DNA from: Lycocorax pyrrhopterus obiensis
Lineage: Eukaryota; Chordata; Aves; Passeriformes; Paradisaeidae
NCBI GenBank assembly: GCA_014706295.1
Contig: JACSVZ010000002.1
Location: forward strand, 104,018,047-104,082,046
DNA: 64,000 bases
Direction: 5' to 3'
The position numbers were made by a program, and so were the translations under genes. This document shows, piece by piece, positions 1 to 18,568 of this stretch. The notes beneath the pieces were generated by a model that searched no databases, was not told where the DNA came from, and worked only from the letters and a program-made list of their open reading frames with translations. Each line of letters opens with the position of its first letter. Position 1 is the stretch's first letter.

Positions 1-55
1 ACATTAAATGTGATTTTATATTTTGTTGAAGAACCAGATGTGACTTGTTTCCTAG

Positions 56-5475
<5,420 letters not shown>

Positions 5476-7546
5476 GCCAACAGTCTATATAACATGCACA
5501 AATCTGCCAAATGTAAAAGACTTGCAAAGAATTCCTGGAGTCTCTAAGGAATCACAGGAAAGAAAATCTTCGCTACTTTGCATGCTCTTAATGGCAAACT
5601 GGAATTTCATAATGCAGTTGCACAAAACCACTTTTAAAGTGTTGTACTCTGATTTACCAATGACATGTTTTTATTTTTTCCTCTTTCCCAACTTATTTTC
5701 AGGGTCCAAAGGAAGCTTACTGAAAATACGGGGCAGAAAAAATAAGTGTTGGTGTGAACAATAGCAGAAAAACCAATGTTTCAAATCCTTTATTCTCCCA
5801 GTATTTGCTAATCATTCTACTAATGAGGGAATTGTCTGGAATTAGTGATCTTGGTATAAGGCATTGTTAAAGCAGAAGAACTTTGTGGGACCAAGCAATT
5901 CTATTCCAGTTCCGTAAAACTCCCTGTGTTTAAAACTAAATGTGTGTGCTCCCACCCCCACAAAACACAAGATGGTACAACTGTATTTGATTTATAGTCT
6001 TGATCTTTAAGCTTCTGCTTTCATGGACTTGATTAGGGTAGGCAGGTAAAAAGAGATATTGGAACAGTGAATGAGAAACTTGATCTAAATGGTAGACCTC
6101 AATAGTGAGATTAGAGAGCATAATGCACTGTGTTAATACTTGTATTAATATAACTGGAAAGTAGCATGAGAGATTTTTCCTTTTTTCTTTCTGCATAGCT
6201 AATTAAGAATAATGAAGGTAACTAGAAAATGAGGCAATATTTTATAAAATTGTGTTGATAAAGTATGATGATATTTGAACTTGAAGCTATGTAATACAAT
6301 CACAGGGGAAAGCCTTTAATCTTTTAAGCTCCAGTGCAACAGCGAGCTTTTTTATGGGAAGACTACCTGAACAAAGTTCACCGGGAAAGCAAGACTGAAG
6401 CTGGTAAATGGCCACTTTTTAGTCCTTTTTCAGAGACAGGTTTGGTACTGTTGTATGTGGCTTGTAGGTGTTAACGAGGGTGGGTGCCACAAGTGCTATC
6501 TGTCACTAGTTCAGGGATTTGATTGCGCTTTTGCTTTTCTTGACTATTAAGACACACTTACATGCAGTTGCTCTTCCCACTTCTGCCCTTCCTACAGAAT
6601 TATTTAACTAAAAATAGACAAAAGAAAATGTGAAAGTTTAAAAACTAAAGGGATAAAATATATTTAATATTGTCCAAGTGATGAAACTTGCTGGCATTCA
6701 GCCCAGCTGACACTACATCTAGATTTATTTTCTTTGGCTACTGACATATCAAGCAATAACGTCATGTCTTTAACTCAACAATTTGCATGAGGTTCTTGAA
6801 TTTCTGATCAAGCTTACATACTTCAATTTTGAAACACTCTTACTTAGTTACCAGCTTGGAATTCATATTATCATTGTAAAGCTATCCAACAAATGAATTC
6901 AGAAAAGCTGGTGATACAGTTCTGGTACTAAACTTAACATTCATGTGTTTACACTACATTGAATCCAACTACCAAACAGATCTGTGTAGGAACAGTGCCA
7001 TGATTTTTCATTTTCCCTCATCATTGCTCATCAACTATACATCTGTGGTTATCAAATTTTAAAAGGGCTTTCTGTAAGAAAAACAAAAACAAAACAAAAA
7101 CACACACAAAATAATCAAAAAACCCAAAAAGATGATGAAATTTTAATTTTTCTAAATATTTTAAAATTAATAACACAATCATATGAGTTTATGTATTAAT
7201 ACAGTCATAACAAAAAAATGCCAAAAATGACACTGGCATTGTATGGATTTTTAATTACTGAATGGAACAGTTCATTGTAATAACACTTGTATAGTAAAGG
7301 AATAAAACACTAACTTAATGAACGTGTTCATTGTAAATGGTTGTGTATTATAAAACTTCTCCAAAAGAGTTTGTATGTTTATGAAAATTTATTTGTTTCA
7401 TCTGAAGACCTTGATGTGGTTCTTACCCTAACAGAGTTTAAAATTCACATTCACACTTTTTATATAAATAGTAATAAGTTTAATTATGTAACTAAGTATT
7501 TTTATAAAGTATGGCATTGTTGAACTGTTTTGCAGAATTGGTTCAA

Positions 7547-7552
7547 AATAAA
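7547..7552 (+). terminator. Poly(A) signal AATAAA, probable YES1 site
   Basis: Canonical hexamer about 2.07 kb past the YES1 stop. A GT-rich stretch (GAGGTGGGGGAGG) starts about 30 bases further on, which fits a cleavage and polyadenylation site. Confidence 0.55.
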
Positions 7553-8822
7553 TTTCACCTTGATTGCATCTGCTTATTTGAGGTGGGGGAGGGGAGAAGG
7601 TGGGAGGGGGCCAAAAGCAGAGTAGCCTTCACATTGAGGGGAGAATGACGGGAATAAAACATTCATGAGGTTTTTTTTATCCTCTGTAAATTGTTTTAAT
7701 GTACTTCCATGCAGGATTGTGAGTTCATTGTGCATTATTGCTATTAAAAGGGAGATACTTTCTAGACCGGTTCACAGGTCCTTGGCAGGAATGGGTTGGA
7801 ACAGTTCTGCCTGGGCTTAAAACAAACCCCCGTGGTGGACAGACAGACAGACTTGGGATTCTTGTGAGAGCAAGTCCAACTTAAACTCTCAGCTGGCAGT
7901 CACTGCCATGCTGTAAGGCAAGCACATATCCTTCGTGTTGCTTTGTGTGGGATTAGCAGCCACTGTTCACTTCTGTCCAGTTTTTCAGGGAATTTTATAC
8001 ATTTGTTCTTGTGATAGCCAGTGTTTTATCTCAACCTCATTGAATGTTACCTGTCTCAACAACCAGTACGACTCAAAGTGCAGATCCTGGCATGTATATA
8101 CAGTGCCACTGTAGATCAAGGGGCTAGTACTGTTTGAGTTTCAGTAGTAACTAATGCAGCACTAAAACCATTCTTCTTACAGAACCTACAAACTGCAAAG
8201 TTTACTGTATTTTTAGTATTTCCTGTAATGTAATTAATGTTTTACTATTTTTAATGAGAACAATCATGTAATTTCTGGTATTCTGTGCTCCTCCCTGTTG
8301 TCCATCCGAACCTCGTGATTCCCATTCTGCATGCTAGGCCTGCAGACTGTTTGTCATGCATTGTTTCAAGCTGTAGTATTTTAAGAATATTTTCGTAGTA
8401 TTTTTGAGTAAACTTCCAAACATAAACATGTGTACGATCCTACTATTTAGATAAAGTACATTCCTACTTTAGCATAAAGCATTATGAAAAGAACCTTACG
8501 TGTTCTTATCCTTGAAACCACTGAATTGTCGTTTCACCAGGCTTGTGAGTAGCTCTTACAACTGAAAAGTAGCCTTGGAAAGGTTTGGAGGGGTTTTTGT
8601 TTGGTTTGGTGGGTTATTTTGGTTGATTGGGGTTTTTTTGTTTAAAGAAAGACTTCTAAAGTTTGTTGATGGGCTGAAACAAGGCAGAATGCTGTCTTAC
8701 CCACAGTTATCTACAATACTGTTTATTCTAAAACACATTATCTACAGCTGGAATGAGTATAAATGAGTATAAAGAAGTAAACTTAATGAGCCCCCACTTC
8801 TGTTATTTATTTTCATCTATTC

Positions 8823-8828
8823 AATAAA
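8823..8828 (+). terminator. Poly(A) signal AATAAA, possible distal YES1 site
   Basis: Canonical hexamer followed within about 40 bases by T- and GT-rich sequence (TTTGTATTTGTG). It could end the long YES1 isoform. Confidence 0.45.
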
Positions 8829-8850
8829 CTCAGTTTTTAAGTTTTCCATG

Positions 8851-11800
8851 GAGATGCTGTAGATCTTTGTATTTGTGCCAACTTTCCCCCAACACAGGAC
8901 TTCACTTAGAGCTACACAGTCACGTTGGGTTTAAACCACAGGAGCACTCAGCGTAAGCTAAGCAGTACATTGCAAGCAGGAGACTCAAATTCTCACACCT
9001 GGCTTAGGTGTGAGAATTTGAGTCAGGAAACTTAGGAATTGAGGGCTAGATTGGAACAACTGATGTGAGCACCAGAAGCAGGTCTGGGTGGATAACTGCT
9101 GAAGTTACTGTAATTCACCCAATAACTGTTGTCTTGTGCAGTCAGTACTTGGGCTCTCTGCAACCGTCTGAAAGTGCAGGTACCTTCATAGCCACACACC
9201 TTGCTCCCACTTCAGCCTCATCGTAGTACAGGGACAACACTGCCTTTGACCTTCCAGGCACTGCAGTGCAGGGCTGGGAGCCCCACCCCCAAATACACAT
9301 CTCTGACAGACACCCTTCCAAGGCAGGGTCGGAAGAGTCAGGAGATGGAAATGAGGTGGTTGTATCTATTTTTTGATTTAACAGCCTTGAGTGTAAAACC
9401 TGTGTTCTGATCAAGAATCCTGGCTAGCTGGGTGTCAGCTGTGAGAGACTGTTTTGGGATTGTTGAGAGTTGGAAGCAGAACCCACTGCAGAACTTCGCC
9501 CTCAGCTGCAGACTTTCACATTTCCTCAAGGACCGGATTATTTTCTCTGCACTTTTTCCTAGTGACACAGAGAGAGTGTTAGCTGCAGAAACAGCAACAG
9601 CTTCCCTGCTTCTTTCTCCCTTAGCCTCGGGCAGGAAAGGGGGAGAGTGGGATAGAAGGATGGAGGCAAGCAGCTGAGGTACCACACTTCATCACTGGGC
9701 AGAGGGAAGCAGGCTGAGCATGGCAGATGTCATATGTTCTCCTCTCTGTCGTATTTTGAAAGGGAGGTAGAAATGCAGGGGAACTGAAGAGCATCTGTTC
9801 CCTTGTGCTCTGTGGAAATGGAGCAAGGCTAATGCCAAGTGCTGCGTCTGCTCTCTGTGGTGGTTCTGGGCAGCTCACCCTGACTGGTTTCTTGCAGAGC
9901 CCCTTCATAGTAGTTGGGGAGTCCCAAGCATTGTTTTGCTCTCATTTCTAAGAATGAAGCTTCATTGGCTGTTAGGAAATTAAAAAAAAAAAAAAAAAAA
10001 GATGCTGGAGCCTGACCAGAGTGTTCCTGGTGCCTGCATCCCAAATAGACAGCCTATCAGACTGAGAGGTAGCTTAGCATTTCTTTCCTAGTGAATGTAT
10101 GTGGATGCAGGATTTTGTGTCAGGTTTCCCTGCTCTCCATGTATGGATATGGTGTGCCTAGGAACTTCACAGTGTTCAGACATTACCCATGGGACCCATG
10201 TTCTTCTCTGGTCCCACTCTTTGAGCTTATTTTCCTTGATAGTTCTGCATGCAAAAGTGCTTTTTGTAGGTAGCACATTGATTATATTTTTTAATATTCT
10301 CTTTAAGGGCATAGTTTTTGTCAAATTGTAACAACCACTGTAGTTGGGGGATCAAAGTATTTATAGCACTGTGTATTTTTACAGAATATTGTCCATCTTC
10401 TCTTGGTATTTAATTACTGTAGGCAAACAGAAACCTGTTGGCCATCATGTTGTTGTTGTTTTTGTTTTGTCCTTAAAGAAGACAGGACAGATACCTAGGT
10501 AAACTCAGCAGGGTCTGAGAAACAAACTAAATCTAAAAGGGAAACCTGAATACAAGCAGTCTTGATGAATTAGTCATGTACCAACTGGAAAGCTGACTGC
10601 TGTGAAAGCATTCCTTTCTTTAATCAAAAAGCTGCTCCCAGTAGGAGCACTTCACCCCTCTCCTTTGTGCCCTGCTGCTAGGTTATTGAGTCTCTAGCCG
10701 AGGCTGCTGATAAGTACATACTGGGAAATGGACAGATCCGTGCATCTTACCTTTAGCCCTGAAAATCCATCCCAGGCATGCTAACGATTCACCTTTTTTT
10801 CTTGCACCTCCACAGGTGCCAGCTGCTGGATTCACCATTCATTAATACCCACACACACATTTTTTCACGTTTGGGGCAGCCTTCCAGGGGCTAAATGGCT
10901 GTTTGTTCTTCTCTTGGATTGTGTTTGGAAGTGCCAGGGGTGTATTTGCTGCGGTAAGGAAGCATTTCTGCTCTTTCAAAACCAAAAATATGATAAATCT
11001 CAGTTCAGCATGACTCCTATGATGAAAAGTGTCACACATGAGGAGAACATCTAATCATTTGACTGCTTCATCATGAGGACAGTGAGCACTGCTCACTTCT
11101 TCTCCAGCAAGTGTAGAAAATGCCACTCGGGGAGATGCTTATGGTGTGCTGTGGAACAGTGAATGACTGTGCTAGACTGCAGCCCCTCTTCAGTCCTGCC
11201 AAGGAGGCCAAGTCAGTGATTCTGTCCTGCTGGAGAGTTCCCAAGAAAAGGCAAGAGTGTTGGTTCACGTTCCTAAGAGTGAAAGCTGGTGACTGGATTA
11301 CTTTGGTTCCTTACATCCCTCTACCCACCTTCCTCTCCTCCCAGTTCTAGCCAGGGTGTTCACAACTGATCAGCTTTTATTTCTCCATCATGTGGCTGTG
11401 CAGTAATAGCACGAACACATATGACAATTCACAGGTTGGTTTTTTCTCTTTTTTAAGTGGAGTGTGCCTGGCAAATTAAGCAGCTTTATTAGAGCAAGGT
11501 CAGATGTGTACCACTTTCACTGGAGTTTTGATTTTGTTCTACCCTCTTCACTTCTGGAATGATTCTGTCTTTCAAAGTGGCTTATGACTACCATCAATGT
11601 GTATTATTTCCATTGTGATAAACAACTAGAAGAACAATAGAAACAATTTCCATATTTACATTTTAGTCTAGGGTTGCTTGTTAAACTGACTGCATCAAAA
11701 TCTGTCCGTTTCATTTTCTTGACATCTTTATCAAAGAACTGCCATCTGCAAGGAAGGATTTTTTTTTTCCCAATGGAACTGAAGTTCAATCAATTGCTTC

Positions 11801-14343
11801 AGTGAGTTAAAGGTTATAATGAGCAGATTACAAGTAGGCTAAATGTAAGCTCTGGCGCCACTGTCATTAGAATGGCCCCAGCCTTTTCAGACTGCTACGA
11901 AGTGTTCTGAAGAGCAAGTGTGTACATACTTAGCAATAGATAAGCCCCTAAATTCAATTGATCATTAAGGTAGGAAGGAATGACCCTTCCTGCAACCTGG
12001 GGATGACAAAGAGCATTCAGGAGGGTAGTGGGATACACATCCACTATGACAGGCTAGCCTATCTTGTGGAAATGCACTTGATTTATTGACAAAATAGCCT
12101 GGGCTTCATTTGTTCCAAGACAGACATTGTTATGCCAAGCAATAAACAGAAATCTACTGATAGGCAGCATCTCTCACAGGGGTTTCCAAGGCATTTACCG
12201 TCTTGCCCAACAACCCTTATTGCCTAATACATAGCATTTCTCACACACTCTCAAACAAATGAGATGTGTCATTATCTCTGTCATTATCCCCTGTCAAAGG
12301 GAGAAGAGGTGTTTTGACTCATCCAGGGTTAAGAAGACCATGATCAAGGAGCAGCCAGAATCTAGCATCTGGTCAATTGAACATTTCCCTACAGATGGGC
12401 AACTTTTAGCATCACCTACCAACCTTGACCCCTGGTCTTGAGCTTGGAGAAGAAAAGCTGCAGTAATTTCTCATTATTCCTTACAACAGACACCTGAACT
12501 ACTCAGGAAAAAAAAAAAGAGAAAAACTTGTGTAAAACCTGTGGGCCCTGCGCAGCAATTTGGCTGCCGCACAGCCAGGGTACCAATAATCATGCAGACA
12601 GCATGGAGCATGGATCTCTAGCCTGAGGCTTGCCCAGGGGGCCCAGGGATGCAGCAAGTCACCTTTCAGAAGCCCACATGTGGGTGAGTGCTGGACCTTG
12701 GCCTCTGAGAACGGCAGTGACTGTCAGTGGGATCTGCCTTCCCAAGTCCCTGAGCTGCCACATCTCAGACACATGGCCAGGGGGGCAGGAGGCTTTGTTA
12801 GGCAGTTTGGACAGGACACAGCTTCTGTGACTGTTCCACAAGCACTGCCCAGTGAGCACATCCATGAGTTCCCCTACAGTTCTCATTGCTCCCTTCTTGT
12901 ACCTTGGTGTAACTTCTAGACATCACTGGTTTGCAGCAGCGCCCTTTCAGCCCTGGACCAGAGAATGAGCACTTCCTTCTTTGCCATTCCAGTCTGTTTC
13001 ACTGACACTACAAATATGTCAAAACCCTCTAAGCACTCAGCTGAACACCCAGAAAACCTCTGACTTGACGATATCATGCCTTTTCCTCCTTCGATCTACC
13101 TTTGCAATTGTTTCTCACAGAAACATCTCATTTGTTTGGTTTTTTTTTTAATCACTTAGCAATCTGGCAAGTACGTACTCAGTTATTTTAAGCTTCTTTA
13201 GGAATAAACCATTATCTTTAGTCAGCCTCAGATTGGAGTCTGTGTGTCACCTGGTTTGTTATAAGATGCTGAAAACCCTCCCCGTCGTCATGGGTGAAAT
13301 GTGCGTAGTACAACCTGCCTAGATACATAAATGACCTGAGGCACTGTAGTACATGACTCATCACATCCAAGAAAAGAGGGATGGGATGCTGTTCCCACAA
13401 TGCAGGTGGGAACAGCAGAGGAACTGAGACACAGGCAAGGAAAATGTCTTAGCCAGAACCATGCAAAGGAGTTCTAACAAAACTGTATTTCAGACACTGG
13501 TTACTCGTATCTCAAGCAAACACCCTAAGCAGGGGAGAATTCACAGAATTGGAATCACTGTCTCAACTCTCAAGACTATTTATTCCATGCTGCTGAAGAA
13601 AATGATGGTTGGCACCAGGCTTATGCTGTGTCTGTCCTTTCTCTGACACTCTGCAGTTTGCTAAAGAAGATTGGCATGTGGTTTACCCCGGCAAAAACGT
13701 TTGCCTGGAATGTATGTTGACATTGAGCAGTGGTATATGAGACTGGAAAAAAACAATTCAGCTGCAGCCCTGAGTCTTGGGGACTTGAAACAGCTGGAGC
13801 ACAACTGCCATTATCTCACTGCCAGAAACAGAATGCCTCATGAGGAAATGACAACTTGAACGTGACTGCAAGTACCAAAACAACTCAGGGAGATGCAGCA
13901 GTGGCTTCAAAGGGATGGTATGTAAAGGCTGTCTAATTTGGAGAAATGCTGTTTTCCTCAGAGGATAATGGGATCTGATGGCCTCTGTGTCCTTAACAGT
14001 GTTTTGGACTGCCAGTCTAGGGTAGCTGTTTTCTTCCTCTGTGGAGTGGGAGGTGATACAGAATACCTTTCATCTTGAAAGCCCTTTGTCATTATTAATT
14101 TTTATGAGGAAGGGATCTGCATCTGGAAACAGGCAAGTATAAAATGAAACTTGGCCACTCAACTAAACTGACAGTGGCCACCCAGGTCTGGGCGCAAAGT
14201 GAATGGTTCCATGCTGGTACTTCAAATTCACAGGCTGTCTGAAAAGGTTAATTCTCAAAGTATCAGCTGAGGAAAGGGCCCACAGTCCTTCTGTTATAGG
14301 CATTTGGATGTAATGAGGCAGTAAATTCGGCTATGCTTGGCAG
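8851..14343. other. Intergenic, YES1 to first clear ENOSF1 relic
   Basis: No intact gene. It holds a perfect 19-bp inverted repeat at 8982-9024, a 20-base A run near 9980, and stretches resembling ancient amniote repeats (for example around 13405-13470, with GAACTGAGACACAGG). The first exons of ENOSF1 would be expected here; only a doubtful trace was seen near 13640-13720. Confidence 0.5.
8982..9024. repeat. Perfect 19-bp inverted repeat with 5-nt spacer
   Basis: The left arm 8982-9000 (GACTCAAATTCTCACACCT) and right arm 9006-9024 are exact reverse complements, separated by GGCTT. Pairing stops abruptly at both outer ends. It would form a compact hairpin in DNA or RNA. Confidence 0.95.
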
Positions 14344-14459
14344 TCATATGTGGTGTCAAGGCTTTCTTTATTCATGTGGTCAATAGGGACATGGGAGAAA
14401 TTGTCAACAACTTTGGAGGCTCCTCCAGAGAGCTTACCAGCAACAGGCAGCTTAGCTGG
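14344..14459 (+). pseudogene. ENOSF1: ENOSF1 relic exon (N-terminal domain)
   Basis: 116 bp with acceptor TTGGCAG and donor GTGAGA intact. The open frame includes VVNRDMGEIVNNFGG and SRELTSNRQLSW, aligning without gaps to the mammalian VLNKDLKDIVGDFRG and YRQLTSDGQLRW. About half of the residues agree with human as I recall it. Confidence 0.85.
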
Positions 14460-14858
14460 GTGAGACACATTTGAGGGTGCTGTTGTGAAAAGGATAGGAA
14501 CAAACATGCAAGTTGTGAATTTGCACAAAATAGTTCCATTTGCATTCTTGGAAATTGGGAACATATGCGGTTCTCTGGCAAGCCAGTGTGAAAGTGACCA
14601 GTTAGAATTCCAGGGGGGTATTTGATGCAAGTTGCACATTTCTGCATCTTCTCTTTTTTGTAATTTTTAACCAATATGAATTGTTCTTATTTTTTTTTTC
14701 TTTCCCCACTATCAGTGACTTTTCCCCTTGCTGTGTTATCAACAGTGCTGTCTTCTAAACCGTGGCAAACAAAATATCATTTAACAGAAACTGAGACATA
14801 GGTGAGTATCAAACCACTGTGGATGACACTGGGGGGTCTCCATTTTTTTGTTCAACAG

Positions 14859-14918
14859 ATTGGACCAGAGAAGGGCACTGTGCACTTGGCTATAGCTGCT
14901 GTCCTGAAAGCTCTGTGG
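14859..14918 (+). pseudogene. ENOSF1: ENOSF1 relic exon (IGPEKG block), truncated
   Basis: Acceptor TTCAACAG, then IGPEKGTVHLAIAAVLKALW, close to the mammalian IGPEKGVVHLATAAVLNAVW. After 14918 the expected DLWAKQEGKP is disrupted by a deletion of roughly a dozen bases. A GTAAGA at about 14954 may be the old donor. Confidence 0.88.
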
Positions 14919-17696
14919 GGCAGAGGGAAAGGTGGCACCCATAGGACCTCAGTGTAAGAATGCTCATTAATTCAGAGAGATTGCTTGCTCCTGGTTGCCC
15001 TTTTTTGCATGTGGTCTTGATTTTGAAGTAATCTATATATACGATTGGCTTTAAAATATCAAGTAAAGTACAGCATCGCTGAGTTCTTGGACACTCTGCC
15101 CATGCTTAATTTTTGCAGGATGGAAAATTGTAGCCGCTGCACAGCGCTTAGTGGTGAAATTGGTAAGAACATTACAGAGTAAGTTTGTGGAACTCTGGCA
15201 TTTCTGAAAGAAAATATTTTTTGCCTAGTCCTGTTTCTCCGTATACCCTTCTTTTGATTTCATCTTTCTTACTTGCATATTTTAATCTGAGTTTTTCACC
15301 TTTTAGCTGCTTCCCTACTGAATATGCTGTTCATCTGGGAGCCAAATCTTGCATACTTAGCATGTCACTATTTATTAAAAATAGCCTTTTTAGGCAGTGA
15401 TGTGAGGAGCCATAAAGACGGCCTGGTTAGAAAGGAAAATTAGTGAACAAAAGATATTGTCCGCTCAAAAAAAACTGATATAGAAAGGGCTGCCTGGAAC
15501 AGTGAGCCTGTGAAAAACATCCTTGAAAAGGGCAGCCGGTCTCTTTGAAGTGCAGCCGAGGTACCCAGAAACCAGAGACATCCACAGACTCCACTGATAA
15601 GCACCAAACAAGGAGACACTTAACAGCAATTTGTCATGTGAAGGTGGAAAACAGTCTGAAGAAATAAAATAGCTCCGAAGGAACAGAAAACAGCATCCCC
15701 AATTGGCTGTGAAAAACAGAAATTAAACAGGATCTATTGGCTGCTCTATGCCTCACTCCCTCTTATGACTAGGTGATATAAAAAACGCTTAATGTTTATC
15801 CAAAAATGAGCCTGAGAACTTCTTGGCTGAATCCCATACAACCTTTCTATGAGCATTTGGGCTCTCCCTAGGGACACCTGGCTAAAAAAAAGAGTCTGTG
15901 GTATGGATTATTTTGGAACTGGGACTCTACCAGTTCTCTTACTGTCTGAGTCTGTCCTCCTGTCTTTCAGGAAGGGTTGGTCCCCCAAGTTTTTCCCGCC
16001 TTTTGAGATGGTTTGGTTGCTTTTGAAATCTGTCTAATTCGCTTCATGTCAATAGCATAAATATTAATATAAGTAATCATAAAAATATCTGCTGTTATGT
16101 TATGGATTAATTTGCTTCATTCATGATAAACAGTAGTTATCTAGAATAATACAGAACTACTTGGCTGCTCCTGCCATTGGCTGTACCACAGTACTGATTG
16201 ATGTTATTATTGATTGATAACATGCTGTTGTTTGATAACATATATTATTGATGGCAGATAGTAATTTGTAATAACTTGACATATATTCATTCATATTCAC
16301 TTTATTAACCATAGATAAGTTTTCTAGTGGAAATTTTTGTGGTATTGGTGGTAATCTGTATTAAAGAAGAGAAATTTAGAGGGCAAAGCTTTCACGTCCT
16401 TGTGTATTACAGACTCTCACAGCTATTATCTCTCCACACCTTTTTCAATAATCACTCTACCAATACTGCTTCCATAATGAAAGCAGGTTAAAAATAATGC
16501 TTCATCCTTAATGATTTTCAATAGAAAGTGTCAAATGTTCGATGTTTTTAGCCACTTTGCTTTGGTGTCAGGGATTAATTTTGCATGCCAAATGTAAATG
16601 TTACTTGCACTTTGTGACATTTCATCATAAAGAAAAAAGCATCTGTGTGCTACGGCATCACTGTGATCCCAGTTATTTGATTTGTTTTGTTTTCTACTTT
16701 ATGTGAAAGTTACAGGTCGACATGGTCAGAAAGCCTAAGGGCAACTGGGCTCTACTAGAGGAGTACATGTTTTAGCTGGTGTCCAGACTAAAATGGTCTC
16801 ACAGCTCATTTCAGACAGAAGCTGTGTCTCTGGTGGGGAGTGCTGCTTTCTGCCCAGGGAAGTCCTTCCCTCCCAACATGCCCTCTTCACGTATCTGCTC
16901 TCGAGCAGAGATGCAAACCACTCCCTCTCCTGGGTAAGCTGTACAGCTTGTCTTGCCCGCTCTCATGTCACAGCTGGCACTGGGGACCGATGGCTGCAGC
17001 TATAGGAAGCTGTGTACTTAAAGACCATGCTTTAATCTGTAGGTCTTTGTTTAGGAGTTGGACAAGAAGCTGCTTTTCTTTAAGTCTGGATAATTGGGAG
17101 TTTTAGTTTTTTTAATGGCTGGGGGCTTTTTCACAAAAAAAACTCCTTACTGAAAACTAAAAATTTGGTAACTGAATTGCCTGTGCTACCATTGTCTGCT
17201 AGTAAATGCTTGGGCTTCATGTGTCGATCTGTTTGCTGGAGTGATCAGTCATTTTGGGGGGAATTCCCTTCAGTATTAAGATCTAAAAGATTCTGTTCTA
17301 AAATAACTTGCTATTTCCTTTTCTGAGAGCAGGAGGTATGAGAATAGGGTTGCTTCTCTGTTTTAATTTGACAGCTAAAATAGTGTGACTTGGCTTTCCT
17401 GTTTAATCTTTTACTCCTGCTTGGATAGAGTTTAAAAAGAAGCTGAAAAGGGCTTATTATCAACTACTCACAGCCATGAAATTAGGCAAACGTATTTGGC
17501 AGTGCAACACAAGCTGATGAGGGAGGGGTCTGTGAAGGTTTAGAATATCTGCTGTTTCAACTCCCTGCTTGCTTCAGAAAAATAGGGAAAAGGTTGACAG
17601 CCATTCCTTAACTGACTAACATTACTTAATCTGTTTTCATCATACTGTTTTGTCATGCTATGGGGTTTTTTATTTTATATGTCATGCTTGAAGCAG

Positions 17697-17769
17697 GCTG
17701 CGAAGCATTTGCTATTCTGCATGGAATACAGATATATTAGTGGTGTGCTAGCAGAAGGGGAAGCTTGTG
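17697..17769 (+). pseudogene. ENOSF1: ENOSF1 relic exon (SCIDFRYITDVL block)
   Basis: Open frame HLLFCMEYRYISGVLAEGEA corresponds to mammalian MLVSCIDFRYITDVLTEEDA. It is followed by a consensus GTAAGT donor at 17770; the acceptor is a CAG with a weak pyrimidine tract. Confidence 0.75.
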
Positions 17770-18490
17770 GTAAGTCATCTTTCCTTCAAAGCCAGAGTTT
17801 TGGTACCCTCCATTTTCCTATTCCTGGACTTATCTCTTCAGTTTTGATGGGAGTAACTCTGTCAGAAGCACACCACCAGCCTGTGAGACTGACAGGCTGG
17901 AGGAACCATAATGATGCACTCTGGAGTGTGAGGAGAATTTGATCCAGTTCAGTCCAATTTGATATTCATTCTTGTGCCCCTACAGAAATACTCCAAAATG
18001 GTCTGCTTGGGAAAAAAGAAAGGTGTGAGCTTAAATACATCTGTACCTGATGAAAACAGTTACTTTGCATCTCTCAGAGAGTGGGAAGGGGACTGTGTGA
18101 GATGAAGCCTGCTGTTTGCTGGAATCTTCTTGTGTGTCCCGGGAGAGCAAAGTCAAACCTCAGGTTTGTGCCACATTGGTGGCGTTTTGCCATGTAGTTC
18201 TTTGCCTTGGGTTAGCAAGGAGCTTGTGCTGTTCTCTGCTTCTGCCAAGGATTTATCTGCTTTGCAGTTGTCTTGCAGTGAAATAGCTAGAGAGAAGAGG
18301 GAAGGGCTTATTTGGAAAAATTGGTCTATTTGATTAAAGTGATGGGTTTGGGGGAAAATAAAGAAGTAAAAACACCTCCAATCCTTCAGTTTTCCCAAAG
18401 AACATTCTTTGATGTATTATTTAGCAAAATAATATGCTGTTGACTAAAACACAGACTGACTTGTAATTATTCTTACCTGCTTTGGTACAG

Positions 18491-18568
18491 AACATATTGA
18501 AGTATGGATATCTGGCTTATTCAGGATCCTCTTCCTGGCTGGGCTTCTCAGACCACCAGTTAACACAG
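18491..18568 (+). pseudogene. ENOSF1: ENOSF1 relic exon (WLGYSDD block)
   Basis: 78 bp between TGGTACAG and GTTTGA, exactly 26 open codons. NILKYGYLAYSGSSSWLGFS plus DHQLTQ aligns to mammalian QMLAQGYPAYTTSCAWLGYS plus DDTLKQ. Confidence 0.85.

Larger units (their letters stand above)
5476..8850 (+). other. YES1: YES1 3' untranslated region
   Basis: AT-rich non-coding sequence after the YES1 stop. AATAAA signals lie at 7301-7306, 7547-7552 (followed by a G/T-rich stretch, a good downstream element), 7653-7658 and 8823-8828. The 7547 site would give a 2.1-kb 3'UTR and the 8823 site a 3.4-kb one; both may be used. ATTTA elements are scattered through it. No coding potential was recognised. Confidence 0.7.

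Noticed and set aside
13636..13720. Possible relic of the ENOSF1 exon with DYSAAYVVIE...GCGITFTLGKG
   Set aside because: Fragments such as GACACTCTGCAG, GAAGATTGGCATGTGG and CGGCAAAAACG resemble the expected sequence in order, but need deletions and give no continuous frame or splice pair. Too weak without an alignment.
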